From Cordia subcordata (Eukaryota > Streptophyta > Magnoliopsida > Boraginales > Cordiaceae), in NCBI GenBank assembly GCA_028554755.1, contig JAPTOF010000001.1, positions 6,802,501 to 6,866,500 on the forward strand: a stretch of DNA of 64,000 nt, given 5' to 3'. Below the pieces are notes generated by a model, which searched no databases, was not told the origin of the DNA, and saw nothing but the letters and a program-made list of their open reading frames with translations. The position numbers and the translations under genes are program-made. Shown here one piece after another: positions 12,509 through 24,464 of this stretch; the first letter of the stretch is position 1; every line of letters begins with the position of its first letter.

Positions 12509-13830
12509 TGAAGCCTTTCAGAGTGTAAATTTTGTGATTTTTACCTTTGATTCTTCACAAAGGGATTTATAAATTGCTTCTGGTTGTTTCTCCCTATTGT
12601 AGATTGTTTGACTATATTGTTTCTTGATCTTAATAAATCATGGTACCAAAGGCGCTCATTTACTTATATACCAATCATTTTGGGACATAGACGTCGGCTG
12701 CCAGCCTCTTTCTTTCTTTTTTGTTTTTCCTTTTTTTCCTTTCTTTCTTTTTTTACTATTTGGTTGAAGGGCTAATCTGCAAGTCAAGGGGATTGGCAAT
12801 GTTAACTATTATTGAAATGTTCAATGGCTTATAGATTTCACAGTTTATGCTTTCAACTCCAACCTATGTGTATGCTTGTCCTTACTCCTCTTTCTGCAAA
12901 GAATTATGGTCATAAGATGCATAATATTTGTAAAGCGGTACTTCTTTCCAGCATTTGAAGGTCTGGAGTACAAGACCTGGAATTCAAAACCTTGCTAACG
13001 ATCAGAAATAATAAATTCATTTAGGGACCAACTGTTTCTAGTTTCCACCAATTGCCTCAGATCGGGAAAATAGTGAACTTAAGCCTTGTATATACTATGG
13101 CTGGTTGTTTATTAGATTAAAGGATGATCTTGCCTAAGTTTGGATTGTTCGACCATTCAGAATAGTATATTTGATATTTTTTCTTTAGATGTTGCTGTTT
13201 AAAAATCAAATGTAGCATACGGGCAGTTCTTTATAGCATATTAAACCACTCCTACAGCGATATACTTAGTATTTCTTACTCTCTGGTTTTCTAACAAGCT
13301 GATGGTTGTATTGGGTTGACCTTCTTGCTTTCAGTACTGGCCTAAAAAAAGGAATTATCTAGGAATTCATAACAATCTTTAGAAGAAAGATGTCATTGAC
13401 CGGCCAGTTTCTTTGCTTGGGGAGGTGAAGTTTTTGGGGACAAGAGAGATATGTTGTGGTTTCTTCCCTTTTTCCTTTTTGGATAGAGTTCTCCTCTTTC
13501 TATTCCTTTTCCTTGAATGGAGGAGGCGACTGGCATTGAAAAGTCTGTGTCCCCCTCCTTGAGAGTTCCAAGTGTTCAACATGTGGGACCTTGTCATATT
13601 TATGGTTTCTTTCTCCCCATTAATCACACAAATAAGTTGCCTTCATTTAGCTTATGATGGAAGACGACACTTCTGTTTATTAGGATATTCATCATTTAAA
13701 AGTGGTAACCTATTGCGTGAAGTATTATATTGTTAAGATAGTCAAAATTAGACTTGCTGCTACAATACTGTGTGCAGAAAGGTGTTGAATTATGAGCTGA
13801 ATGTTGAAGACTTGAGGCTACAACTATGAG

Positions 13831-13956
13831 TAGGGATGGTAGTAGGAGTTTATCTTGGTACCAGGTATAAGGTAGGAGTAGCGCACGAGTTTTATTAAAA
13901 GGTGCAGGATAGGGGTAAGCACACCTTGCCCCTACCTCGCTCCATTGCCATCTCTA
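13831..13956. mobile_element. Short hAT-type MITE
   Basis: The left end is TAGGGATGGTAGTAGGAG. The reverse complement of the right end is TAGAGATGGCAATGGAGCGA, followed inside by GGTAGGGGCAAGG. TAGGGATGGCAA...-type termini are common in plant non-autonomous hAT elements. The flanks do not show a convincing 8-bp duplication, so it is old or the boundaries are slightly off. Confidence 0.5.
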
Positions 13957-14612
13957 TCGATGGACAAATGGGACGGCATGCACCTGTTGATTCACATTGA
14001 GATATGAAGTAAGCTACTTCATCAGCTGCAATTAAGTATTCTATTATTTAAGCATCTCTGGTTTTTCTGAATGGTAGGCAGCTTCTTTAATATATCAGCC
14101 TCATATATTTGGTGGTCTCTTCTTGTTATTGTGTCACATGATCTGGAAAAAGTTTAGCTGTTTAAGATTTTGGCATCTCGGCATTGTTTCTGATGAAATT
14201 TGGCAATCGTGCTCCGTGTTAGCTATATGTGAACTCAAGTCTAACAAAGAAATTGCAAACATGTTTTAAGATGGCACGTATCTATCAAATGGTAACACTT
14301 GCATCCTGGGCCAACAACTATATCATCACTGAAGAGGAATAGAATGATAGGGTTAAGGCATCAGGGGATCGCAAAACATCAAGTTGGATGCGAAATGTGA
14401 TGCCATTTTGCCAAAGAATTGTATAGTCCGGTTTGATTGATCCCTTGGCAGTCAGACTTTTACTAATATCAACTCCTCAAAAAACCTTACCAATATGGAG
14501 AATGGTCTTCTCGAATTCCTTAAGAGTGATATAAGATTAATGAGTTGCCGTTAAGGTGCTCATCTACTGTATGTTTGTGATAGATTGGTTAGATCTCACT
14601 TCAAATCAATAA

Positions 14613-14915
14613 AAAGAAACCGTAGGTGAAATTCCACCTGATTGTGCTGGTATGGACTGTGAAATTCGCCTTGCAAATCAATGTGAGAAATTGCTATGTG
14701 AAAACACTGTTTCCTGATGGCAGTTCCACACACTTTGGCATGCCCTTAAACGAGATACTTATATAGATGACAAGGAAACAGGAGAACCACTGTTAGTTGT
14801 TGGATGTCTCTTCAGAGTAAGAAGAGAGGAGAACTTGGCGTCAAGCAAGTTGTTTTCCGCCCGTGTCCAGAAACACATAAACCCACTCCAATATGTACAT
14901 ATGAATACTTTGTAA
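14613..14915 (+). pseudogene. Unidentified coding-like remnant
   Basis: In one frame the sequence reads GEIPPDCAGMDCEIRLANQC and onward to a TGA at 14715-14717. It then continues in the same frame as FHTLWHALKRDTYIDDKETG, EPLLVVGCLFRVRREENLAS and so on to TAA at 14913-14915. An AG precedes both segments (after CCGTAG and after GATGGCAG), so they could be exons. The composition looks protein-like, but I do not recognise the family. Options are a pseudogene broken by one stop, terminal exons of an alternative transcript from the gene upstream, or chance. Confidence 0.3.
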
Positions 14916-15589
14916 GACAGAACAGATTAACTTAGACCATTTATGGTCTCTACATGTACGTGGGGTCTACCTCTTTTACATCATGTCAATAAACTGCATA
15001 TCCAGCTAACTCATGCTAGTTGTGCATTGGCAGGTGGATGATTGCCCACTATTTATGAAGTTGATTCAAGTTAATTAAGGATGTTTAGAAAAGACTTAGT
15101 GTTCTCTGAAGTTGATTCATGGTATCAATAGATGGGGCTACAGACCAATCACTTAAAACATTCTACTATATTTTTATAACTTCTATTGAGAAACAGAATC
15201 AGTCCTGTATAAAGAAACAACCAATTGCATTATGTATTTCATGATTCACCGTCACTGAGGTTGAGAATTGTTAGAAAAAATTGCTTTACATATATGACAA
15301 GACTTGAACTAAATATTCACTTATAAATTGTTTTGATGCCTTCAACGGTGCAGGAATATGAACCATAGAAATCTGTACTGCCCTTTTCGATTGTTGATGA
15401 GTGACAGAGTCTTCTCTGAATTAATTGCTTCTGGCCTTCATTCTCCTGAGACATTATTTGTGGTTTATGTCCATCAATTTTCACTTGATACAATATAAAC
15501 AGATTAGTTGCAGGCAAGAGAGGATGACAATCTCCACAACACGATATACAAATCCGTGCGCCACTAGGCACACGGCTTATCCACCCTCT

Positions 15590-16141
15590 TCAGAGGAAGG
15601 GCTTCTCACCAACAACATTCCCATGAGGATGGTAGTTGCAGCTTATGATTGTATCTCCAGTTTTACACGTTACTCTCGCGCAACCAACCCTGCGGCTCTG
15701 CCTCCAAACCATCTGTGTATAATGCAGGCACTGTTGGTTCTGCATGCAGCTGTTCGATTTATGGTTGTAGTAGGCCTTCTCTGTCGCCCAAGCCTTTACA
15801 GCGTCAACCGGTTTCCAATCCTTGCCACTACCCCAGAACAGATTTTCACCATAATCGCTGTTCGAGTGCTTCAACTCACAGCTCCCCTGCAGCTGGTGCG
15901 TCCACCAGCTAGCATACCTTGCGACCTTTTCACTCCACTGAAGCTTTGGTAGTCTAAGCTGAGCTCTTAATTTGTTGTGTGGAAGCAGATATTGACTGAT
16001 CACTTTCTTGGATGTGGATGAAAGGAGGCGCCTGGTAAGATGTTGGTTAGGAACTTCATATGGTGAAGCTTGTAGACATAGACATGGACTGGCTACTGAA
16101 AGTAGAAGAAGAAGGAGGCTTGACCAAACCAAATATCCCAT
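15590..16141 (-). CDS. Secreted CAP-superfamily (PR-1-like) protein
   Basis: Intronless, 183 residues, ATG at 16141. Residues 1 to about 23 form a signal peptide (MGYLVWSSLLLLLLSVASPC). The CAP domain follows with the HNKLRAQL, GENLFWGSG, HYTQMVW and IISCNYHPHGN signatures and the six conserved cysteines (in SCELKHS, SCMQNQQC, GCARVTC and SCNY). CAP proteins fold as an alpha-beta-alpha sandwich and are exported to the apoplast; plant PR-1 types bind sterols and some release the C-terminal CAPE immune peptide. The tail PHGNVVGEKPFL keeps the PxGNxxxxxP pattern of CAPE but ends in FL rather than Y. The extended N-terminal linker (QASPYEVPNQHLTRRLLSS) makes it longer than the roughly 160-residue classic PR-1. 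A TATA-like CCTATAAATA lies about 50 bases upstream. Confidence 0.93.
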   Translation of the reverse strand: MGYLVWSSLLLLLLSVASPCLCLQASPYEVPNQHLTRRLLSSTSKKVISQYLLPHNKLRAQLRLPKLQWSEKVARYASWWTHQLQGSCELKHSNSDYGENLFWGSGKDWKPVDAVKAWATEKAYYNHKSNSCMQNQQCLHYTQMVWRQSRRVGCARVTCKTGDTIISCNYHPHGNVVGEKPFL

Positions 16142-16190
16142 TTCAGAGTGTGTCTGATTTTTGTTGGCCTAAAACATGTAGATAGATTGA

Positions 16191-16200
16191 TATTTATAGG
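16191..16200 (-). promoter_or_regulatory. TATA box of the CAP/PR-1-like gene
   Basis: The minus strand reads CCTATAAATA, a near-consensus plant TATA box, about 50 bases before the ATG at 16141. That implies a short leader of some 20-30 nt. Confidence 0.55.
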
Positions 16201-16220
16201 AGATAATGTGACTCAATTAA

Positions 16221-16587
16221 GGGGGTGTTTGGCCTATAACTTGCTCAAACTTGCTTATAAGTAAAAGAAAAAAAAGAAAAATTACATGTTTGGTAAAATC
16301 TACTTATAAGTAATTTTTTTTTTTAAAAAAAAGATCAACGCTCTCTTACTTCTTTTAGTTGCTTATTAATCGAAGTAGTTTGACCAAATAAAAGAACAAC
16401 TCTAAGTTTAGAAAAAGAAAAGCAATATTTTCTTACTTTAATGAAATGCCCTTTTAGTCATTTTAACAAATTATTACATATTTGCCAAACATATGAATAG
16501 TTTATAAGAACATCATTTCCGCAGATTTCTGTGCTCATATGTCATTTGCTTATAAGCACCTTAGAAAAAGCAAAGCCAAACACCCGC
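16221..16587. mobile_element. Tourist-like (PIF/Harbinger) MITE
   Basis: The left TIR is GGGGGTGTTTGGCCTATAAC, and the reverse complement of the right end is GCGGGTGTTTGGCTTTGCTT. The left flank is TAA and the right flank TAG, one mismatch from the 3-bp duplication expected for PIF/Harbinger elements. The interior contains CTTATAAG motifs shared with the other copies in this window and has no coding capacity. Confidence 0.7.
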
Positions 16588-17811
16588 TAGAGGTGAATCT
16601 ATTTATAGGTCAACATGGGCGATAGGTGCTTATAAGCACTATCTAATTTATAGGTCAACATGGAACTTATAATTTTGAAATAGATCTAATACTATCTAAC
16701 TTAGAATAGATTTTTCATTAAATTTTTTTTTAAAAAAAGAGACAAGAATGCGCTAATGCATAGGCGAAGGAATCGTTTCACATGCTGGGCTGCGGCTGAG
16801 GTGTAAAACACGTTAGGGAATGTGAAGGAGACGAGTTGTTTTCGTTTGAGTGGCAACTAACAAAACTGTGAACAAATGATTGGGGCATGTGATTGATGTA
16901 ATCTTTCAAATTTCATGTGACCTTGCATGTGGAATGTGGAAAAAAGAAAAATTATTTGGTCGTCTCAAAAGTCAAAATTTTTCCTTATTGATTATCTTAT
17001 ACACTTAAGTACTTAACCTAAGGATTAAAAAAAAAGAAGCAATTTTCTCTCTGCAGTTTGCATTCTGCAGACATGAGCTCTAAACATATCGAATCTATGT
17101 CCATGTGGGAGTTGAGGCTCAACTTCTTCTTTTTCCTTTCACTTAACGGCGGTGTCATTTACTTTTATGATTTGAAGAAATCTTGTTCTCGAACTCAATA
17201 AATAATGCACTTGTTTTCTAAAAGCAACAATTGGAAGAGTGAAAAAATGTTTTTTTTTTTTTGGGGGGATTTTTTCTGATGACAAAAAACTTGCAAGTTT
17301 TACGGAGTATCAAACTTTTAAACACATGACTATACTTTGAAATAAAATTTTGCGATGACGTAAAATTTTTTGACATGTTTAACGTCATACAAAAATGGGG
17401 TATACACTTTTTCTCCCCTTATAGCTTGAACTATCTTAACTAGGAGGAATAGTGGACGCGAGAGTCTAATAAAGGACACTCCCGTGGATGGCTGAGGTAT
17501 TTTGATGAACTCAGTAACCAAATTTTGTCGTGTTTTGTTGCTCAATTTTTTTGAAAAATTTCTTCAATTCCCTCCTTAATCCTATTTATTTGATCTTTTT
17601 TTTTTGGTTGCGAAAACAAATAAAAGAATAAACACAACTACACAAGATCCAAAATTTTCCTCGCATGTGCTCGATGTACATTTGACAATCAGGAGAGGCA
17701 ATCTTATAGTGTAGGGGTTCTATTTGTGTCTAGCTTGATTGCTCGCTATTTTACGTGGTTAGACGGTTTAGGTACTTCAGTTGTGTTTGTATGCTCTCAG
17801 GCTATCAACAA

Positions 17812-17884
17812 TCCGTTGTAGTCTAGATGGTTAGGATACTCGGCTCTCACCCGAGAGACCCGGGTTCGAATCCCGGCAACGGAA
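17812..17884 (+). tRNA. tRNA-Glu(CTC): tRNA-Glu (anticodon CTC)
   Basis: A 73-nt cloverleaf. Acceptor strands are TCCGTTG and CAACGGA, with discriminator A. The anticodon stem is CTCGG/CCGAG around loop CTCTCAC, giving anticodon CTC, which reads GAG. The T-arm is CCGGG-TTCGAAT-CCCGG. Internal pol III promoter: A box around TAGTCTAGATGG, B box GGTTCGAATCC. CAA triplets just upstream (ATCAACAA) fit plant tRNA transcription starts, and a short T run follows within a few bases as terminator. There is no intron and CCA is not encoded, as expected for a nuclear gene. Confidence 0.97.
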
Positions 17885-18684
17885 TGTTTTTGCACTTTGA
17901 ATGCTTGAAATTTTGTGTACGGCACTTTGTTCTTGCTTGAAATTTTGTGTAAGACAATGAATAGTTTGTTTTTGCACTAATATGAGTTTCTTGAAAGAAC
18001 ACTCAATATCCTCAAAAGTTGCAATTATGATATCGTATCTACTTCATTAATTTATAATGCTTCCTTTTACCCCCCAAAAAAAAAATAATAATAAATAAAA
18101 AGAAAGAAAAAGTTCTTGCCTAGAATTATCTCCTTTAATGCCCCTTAATACGGCGAGGGCCACTTTTGATCACATAGAAGCTGTCCAGATAAATGGTTTA
18201 GGGGATCTCTCTTCAGATCTATGTTCTGCATCAACAAACTCTGCTGAATCCTGTGTGTAATATCAATGTAAGCTCAGATACACAAAATTAGAACATTCAA
18301 GGCTATGTTAATAAAACACACCATCTTATTAGTCCTTTACACTTCAAAGGCTTAATCAAGATGTAAAAATACTTCATGTAATTCTATGTTGACTCTCAGA
18401 CACAAAAACTTGAATCTTGCCTCACAAGACAATCGATTTGCTTGTATATCTGTACAAAGAACCACCGAGATTTCATCAAGTACAACAGAATTTGTCAAAG
18501 TTTGTATGCTTAATTTTGTACAATTACTTGATAGACATCTACTCAAACTTCGGTCTAATGACCTGAAATCCATACTCCAATTCACATTATCATCTAACAA
18601 AATGAAAGAGAAGCAATGACCATGTCCATACTCCAATTCACATTATCACCCAGCAAAATGAAACCGAAGCAATGTCCATGTTCT

Positions 18685-20010
18685 TCACTTGGACTCCTGC
18701 AAAGATATGACAGTTTCAAATGCCCCAGCCAATGCTCTCACCTTATTCTTCCTCTGCTCTCGGAGCTTGCTTGCTGTCTCCTCGATCACATCATTAGAAA
18801 CAGCAGATTCCCTTTTCACCTGGACGGGTTGTTGCTGCTTTTCTGCAGCATTCTGTGCCTCCTGCTGCTCTTTTACTTCCTCGGCAGCATTTTCCGCCCC
18901 CTCAGTTTCCTTCTTGTCTGATGTTTCATTTGCAAATTCCACCGCTCCCTTCTCTTGATCATCTGCTTTGTGTTCACTAGCAAGACTTCCATTTGCAGAA
19001 TCAATGCTTTTGTCTGCAAGATGCTGATCAGATTCCAGAATGTTATCAATGTTTTCTTCAACAAGTGAGTTCTGATCTTCTGGTTCTTCCACCTGATCAT
19101 TGCTTGGTGCATCTTTATCAGCTTTAACTTCAGAAGATTCAATCTTATCAAGATTTTGATGTTCCTGGATAGCTGGTTCGGGTTGGATGGCATATATAAG
19201 TTCCAAATCTTCCATCTCTAAAATTTTGTCAGGCATTTCTTTGTTGCACACAGCAAGAATTGCAACTTCTTCATCAGTGACTAATGTTTCTGGATTTTCT
19301 TCTTGTGATAGTGGAATATTAACTATATCAGGATAATCAATTCTATCGCCAGAGGCAACGATGGGAGCTTTCTTTTTCATTAAACTAGTTCCACTATCTT
19401 GCTTCCTGATACCACTGCTGGTTTTTTTTGTGCCCGCACTTCTTGGAGACAAGCTTTGCTTTTCTCCAGCATCCTTACGCACCCTGGACAATCTATCTGA
19501 GGTACCCCTTGGTGAACTGATCATTGTCGAATGATTTGAAGAAGATGAAGAAGATTGTCGATTTCTTTCTCCAGGAGTTGGTGAAATGCGCGTCTTTTGC
19601 ACTTGGGAAGGTGGAGTCATATCAAGTGATCTTCGTCTTGTAAGAGTAGGCTTGTTGGCAGCTGAGATGGGTGTTTTTGGGGATTGGGGAGCCGGAGGCC
19701 TATCAAACGATCTTCTTCTCATAAGAGTTGCCCTGTGGGTTGCGTCACTGGAAGAAGAAGCCGGTTTCTTACCATGATGCTGCAGGGAGTGATCAAGACC
19801 ACCTGAAGTACTACTTCTTGTAGGCTTGAGATAGTTGGGAATGTGTTTCTCAGATAATCTTGCTTCCCGTTTATCATCTGCTGTGCCTACTGATCTTGAA
19901 GGGGTTGGGTTAGGACTCCTGCGCATTGTTGGATCAGTCAGGCGCGATAAGGTTGGAGATGATCCCGTCTTCCCCTTTCCAGGAGGGCTTTCCTTTATCC
20001 TCGTCGCCAT
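18685..20010 (-). CDS. Plant calmodulin-binding-domain protein
   Basis: Intronless, 441 residues from ATG at 20010 (MATRIKESPP). The N-terminal half is basic and Ser/Pro-rich with repeated RRRS motifs (TLMRRRSFDRPPAPQSPKTP, then TLTRRRSLDMTPPS), likely sites for basophilic kinases. The middle (about 225-400) is strongly acidic and disordered. The C-terminus (about 405-437) reads SKLREQRKNKVRALAGAFETVISLQ, the hallmark of the plant calmodulin-binding domain family: a basic amphipathic helix with a hydrophobic 1-5-8-14-like spacing. Family members bind Ca2+-calmodulin; their cell roles are mostly unknown, and some respond to pathogens. It is short for this family, which often exceeds 600 residues and may carry several such domains; here only one C-terminal domain is seen. 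The reading frame is intact with no sign of truncation. Confidence 0.85.
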   Translation of the reverse strand: MATRIKESPPGKGKTGSSPTLSRLTDPTMRRSPNPTPSRSVGTADDKREARLSEKHIPNYLKPTRSSTSGGLDHSLQHHGKKPASSSSDATHRATLMRRRSFDRPPAPQSPKTPISAANKPTLTRRRSLDMTPPSQVQKTRISPTPGERNRQSSSSSSNHSTMISSPRGTSDRLSRVRKDAGEKQSLSPRSAGTKKTSSGIRKQDSGTSLMKKKAPIVASGDRIDYPDIVNIPLSQEENPETLVTDEEVAILAVCNKEMPDKILEMEDLELIYAIQPEPAIQEHQNLDKIESSEVKADKDAPSNDQVEEPEDQNSLVEENIDNILESDQHLADKSIDSANGSLASEHKADDQEKGAVEFANETSDKKETEGAENAAEEVKEQQEAQNAAEKQQQPVQVKRESAVSNDVIEETASKLREQRKNKVRALAGAFETVISLQESK

Positions 20011-23000
20011 TGAAGGCAAATATTACTTTTTCCTGAACTTGACTTGATAATTTTACAATCTGCATTCAAGATTCCATATGTTCTCAGAAGTTCAAGGAAC
20101 ATGATTATTATGCTACCAGATGCTTAAAATCTTCTACCTACTTATGAAGCTGCTTCTTCCACCCTACATATACATTTCCCTAATTTGGTTAAACCAAACT
20201 CTTCTTTTCGTAAAGTTGTCAGAGTATGATTAACCTATGAATTTGAAATCACTGCTTATATACCCGGTTATGGCCATCTTTTACAAGCATGAAACGAAAA
20301 ACAAACGCAATGTTGTGCCTAGGAGGTCTGTGAGCCTTTCCTGAGTAATTCTTACAAGAAAGAAACATCTTAACCCTGTGATTTCAAGAGGAAAGTTCTT
20401 CCTCAAGGAATGAATGCTCCAAAACGTACCATTTCTGTTGTGTTCAATTTGTTTACACTAAATTGTGTTAATTCAGGTGATTTTCCTTCCGTTACTTCTG
20501 GATATGTCTTCAAAACAACACAGATTAAAATAAAGTAACGATATCTGAAAATGGCAATACCATAAGATGGTACATTAATGGCATGTGACATCATCATGAT
20601 AGTTGTTATCTATAAGTGTTTTCTCTCTTGCCTTTGATGCAAGGGCATTGATGTATTATTGATCATCATAATAGCATCCAAATTGCCTGTGAATGCAACC
20701 AAATTGTATATAGTATGAAAAATTGCCCTGCCTCTAAGCCCAGACTCTAATGACGCAAAAGCAATCAGAGTATTCGAAGCATTCGAACATATGAACCAAA
20801 ACAAGGCCTTATTACATCATGGGACACATACAATATTCAAGAATGCAAAATTGTTTGATTAACTATGAAACCAAAAGAACCGAAAGAGTTAAAAAAAGAA
20901 AAAAGAAAAAAGAAATTAATCCAATATTTCCAGGAGAGAAGCACAAAAATATGTTAAGGATCAAATATAGCCGTACCTGTTATGAAAACAAACTTTTCTC
21001 TATGAAAATGTTGATCATCGGGGAAAACAATCAAAACATTGTCATATTGAAAAGATTGTTATATATGAACGAATAAAACAAAATGTGGTATTTTTGCGAA
21101 GAGAATATTTCAGAGTTTTATTCGTTGGTTACATGAACGTGGAACAACGTCGACTTATACAATGTGGCCATGGTTGTGGGAGAACACAAACAAGCTTGAC
21201 ATGACAAAATAACAGAAACGGACAACAGCTGTAGGATCTGTTGACAATTGACCATTTCCAATGAATTATCTCCCACTTTGTCTAATTTTTTTTTTTAAAT
21301 AACGAGAAACCGACATTAGATAAGATTATATTGAATTGTTTTTTATAAAAATATCATGGTACAAAAACATGTCTTAATATTTGATCAAACTAGTGACGGG
21401 GTCAATAACATTTGTCATTGATATATATAGATGCAAAAGTCCACCGTACCCATGGCGAACATAATCTCCCACCGTTTATTTTGATATGTACTTACGACAT
21501 AAATTTGTACCTTTTCTCATAAGTCAAAAAATTGAGATTGTAAAAAATATTTTTTTTTAGAAATTATATCAAAATATTTTCTTTAAAAGTCAATCCAAAC
21601 GATCCCATGCAATTACAATTAACTTGGAGACTTAATTTGGGCATCCCACTGCCTGTAACATGGTAGTATTAAATAAATTAATTCAAATATTTAAGAACTA
21701 GAAATTTAAAACAATTATTTCTTGATTTTTTTTGCTGTTTCATTTCATTTCCTTTAGCAGATCAAACAAAGCCTTATGAAGATTTGAAATTGATGACATG
21801 ATAAGTGATACTTATTATATAAATTAATTACGTATAGGAGTTTATGACCATATCCTCTATACTAATGGTCTCACGTTTTTGTTTCCATTAAGTTGGTTGT
21901 GGAATTTGTAAAAAAAAAACAAAAGCATTAGAATGCTGCAGACGAAAAAATTAACTTCGAGTAAGGCTTTGTGGGGAGCTGATCAACCATCAAAGTACAC
22001 AATTCCCAGGTGCCAAAAATATTGTGTTACACATGAACTATTATAGATTTGAACTTTCTCATAATACTATAATATTACATGAGAGAATAATAATAATATA
22101 CCAATGACATTATAAACTTCCAATTTCTTGAAATCTTTCAACTTTCTGAATATATATTTTTAGATTACTTTGAGAAGGTAATTGTACTTCCTTTGCAACT
22201 CGTAGACCAGCCGAAGCCATGTTTTTCAATTCATACAAAACTTGAAAATCATCCGGGGTTTAGAGAGTAGCAAGGGTGATGACTTTGGTTAGAATCCTAT
22301 GAGGGTTGGGTGTTGGATTGAGGGATGAGGGTTAAGGGAAAATTAGAAAAAGGAAATTAGAGAAGGAAAATGCTTTTTGAAAGAAAAATTAGAAAAAAGA
22401 AAGAGAAATTAAGAAAAAACCATCCATTTCGTGGACCTGGACTCCCAATTACGAGTTACCACAACCAGCATTTGCATATTGGCTTAGCTTTTTATATCCA
22501 CTCGGAAATTTCGCACGGCCATTCTTTGCAGGCCTTGTTTGGATACGCTTTGCAACTCACAAATTACAACCTGCAACTCAGTATTTATTAGATGGGCCTT
22601 TGGGCCCAATAACCATTTTAGTGCACTATTATCGTTGACCATAACTGTGGGTCCAATATAGTGCATTTGAATTTTTTGGGTAGAATACACGTTGCATCTT
22701 GAGGTTTATGTAATTAGCTGATTACCTTCTTGTGTTTTAAAATTTACTACTTTATCCTTCCGTGTTTATCAAGAAAGTGGTACGTTAACCACTTGTAATT
22801 TATTGCATTAGTTAATTGCACGTTCTATTTTATTTACTTGGCTAATTACTTCTTATGTTTTCAAAACTTACCATATTACCCCTTTATATTTTTTAAAAAG
22901 GCACATAATTACCTCTTTTTATTATTATTATCTAATTATTATTAGCTAAAAATAAGGGTACTTTTGTGAAAAAATATAACACCTGACGAGTTTAATTTTC

Positions 23001-23364
23001 ATATATGCAAAAAATATATATATTTATATATATATAATGCACAATAAATTAATTTAAACAAAAATTTAATATAAAATATTATGTGTGATCGTTTGAAAAA
23101 TATATGGGAATATGTATTTTACCCTTTTTTTTTTGTGCGCGCGCTTCACCCGATGGAAACATTTTCTTAGTGCTGTCCCATGTACAGCCTTCAAACAACA
23201 CAAGGATATTTTTCATTAAAGACGAATTAAAGGGATTATCTTCATCGTTTTCCATTGTCTAGTATTTTGTTCTAAATAACATTTTTCATATCTGCACTCC
23301 CCACAGATGCTTCACGTTCGTCACATCACTAGTCCAAAAGTCAATCATCGTAAGCGACAGATGT

Positions 23365-23690
23365 ATCAAAATCCATCTATCCATTAGACTAACATTAGTG
23401 TATAAAAAAAATTTATAAATTTAAAACCAAAATTCATAAAACTTTTTTTAAAAAATTAATCTTATAAATTTTTGTTTTAGGCCTACAATTTTTTCTTTTT
23501 TTTTGTTATGAGTTGATGAATTTTTGTTTTAGACTTATAAAATTTTTTATGGATTGATGTTACAATTTTTTCTCAAAAAATCTTACAAATTTTTGTACTA
23601 AACCTACAAATTTTTATCATAAAGTTACAAAATTTTTTAATAAATTGATGGTAATCTAGAAGGGTGGAAGAGCTCTCCTGTGTCATAAGT
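23365..23690. mobile_element. MITE, copy A of a three-member Mutator-like family
   Basis: The left part reads ATTAGACTAACATTAGTGTA. The reverse complement of the right end reads GAGCTCTTCCACCCTTCTAG, matching the GCTCTTCCA terminus of copies B (33646) and C (42768). The interior is made of repeated TTATAAATTTTTGTTTTAGG-like units in both orientations. The left end is eroded and no target duplication is seen. Confidence 0.5.
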
Positions 23691-23916
23691 TTAAGAATAA
23701 TTACCGTGTACTAAATTTCAAAGAGCGATCTTGAAAATAATTAGCAATAATAATAATAATTTATGAACCTGTGTCATATCAGATCTGTTGCAAAAATACC
23801 AAACAAAAACTGCGTTCAAAAGCTGGTTATTGCATCAAGCTGTCACTAATTCATAATGCGTTTATCAGATTACAACTACATTTTTGAAGGACGGACAAGA
23901 TTCAAACTCACCTTTA

Positions 23917-24046
23917 GAGGGTGTTTGACTTTATTTATTTAGTACTTGTAAAGACTTAAATAATTAAAAAATATATATAAAAGGAATTATTATTTTTTTA
24001 AAAAAATATTTATAAATACCCTAAATAACCAAAGCCAAACAGCCTC
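23917..24046. mobile_element. Tourist-like MITE, 130 bp
   Basis: The left TIR is GAGGGTGTTTGACTTTATTT, and the reverse complement of the right end is GAGGCTGTTTGGCTTTGGTT. It is flanked by TTA on both sides (23914-23916 and 24047-24049), the 3-bp target duplication of PIF/Harbinger elements. Interior AT-rich, no coding capacity. Confidence 0.75.
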
Positions 24047-24424
24047 TTAGACCACTAGGCTACCCCTCCCCAGTTGTAAGTTTTAATCTTCTAGCTGCTA
24101 CATGTTATTTTAATAAGCCAAAAGCTAAAATGGTTTGACTTAGTTTTCTCCAGATTATGTGACAGTTCGCAAACCATATCTTAGTCTCTGTTTCTTATTG
24201 AGAAAATGATTGCGACAAAAGCTACTTCTAGACGCTATTTTCAATTTGTTTGGATAGAATTTTGAAAACTTCGGTTTTCATATAACTCCTTTAAAAAAAA
24301 AAAAAAGAAAATAAAAAGCAAAAACTTTTAACTTCTGGAAAAAATAGTTCTTTTTTTTTTTTTAAATCAAGCTGAAGGTTGATTACAGTAAAATAAATAC
24401 AAACAAGCCTTAAATTCTTCAAAA

Positions 24425-24428
<4 letters not shown>

Positions 24429-24460
<32 letters not shown>
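24429..24460. repeat. (TA)n microsatellite
   Basis: About 16 uninterrupted TA dinucleotides after an A tract. Likely length-variable. Confidence 0.95.

Positions 24461-24464
<4 letters not shown>

Larger units (their letters stand above)
12509..15589. other. Intergenic DNA between PTRHD1-like and CAP genes
   Basis: The first several hundred bases are probably the 3' region of the upstream gene. It holds a short hAT-type MITE (13831-13956) and a coding-like but broken stretch (14613-14915). The rest shows no gene, RNA or repeat that I recognise. Confidence 0.5.
16142..18684. other. Intergenic DNA between CAP and calmodulin-binding genes
   Basis: Holds the CAP promoter, a Tourist-like MITE (16221-16587) and the tRNA-Glu gene. 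The sequence between 16600 and 17800 and between 17900 and 18684 shows no gene. The end just before 18684 is the 3' flank of the minus-strand gene and includes a local duplication (CCATACTCCAATTCACATTA at about 18569 and 18626). Confidence 0.55.

Noticed and set aside
13379..13627. 82-residue minus-strand frame rich in Lys/Arg
   Set aside because: Composition reflects a T-rich plus strand; no domain, no partner exons, no plausible promoter.
15425..15952. 175-residue frame antisense to the CAP gene
   Set aside because: A shadow frame; the CAP protein on the other strand explains the region fully.
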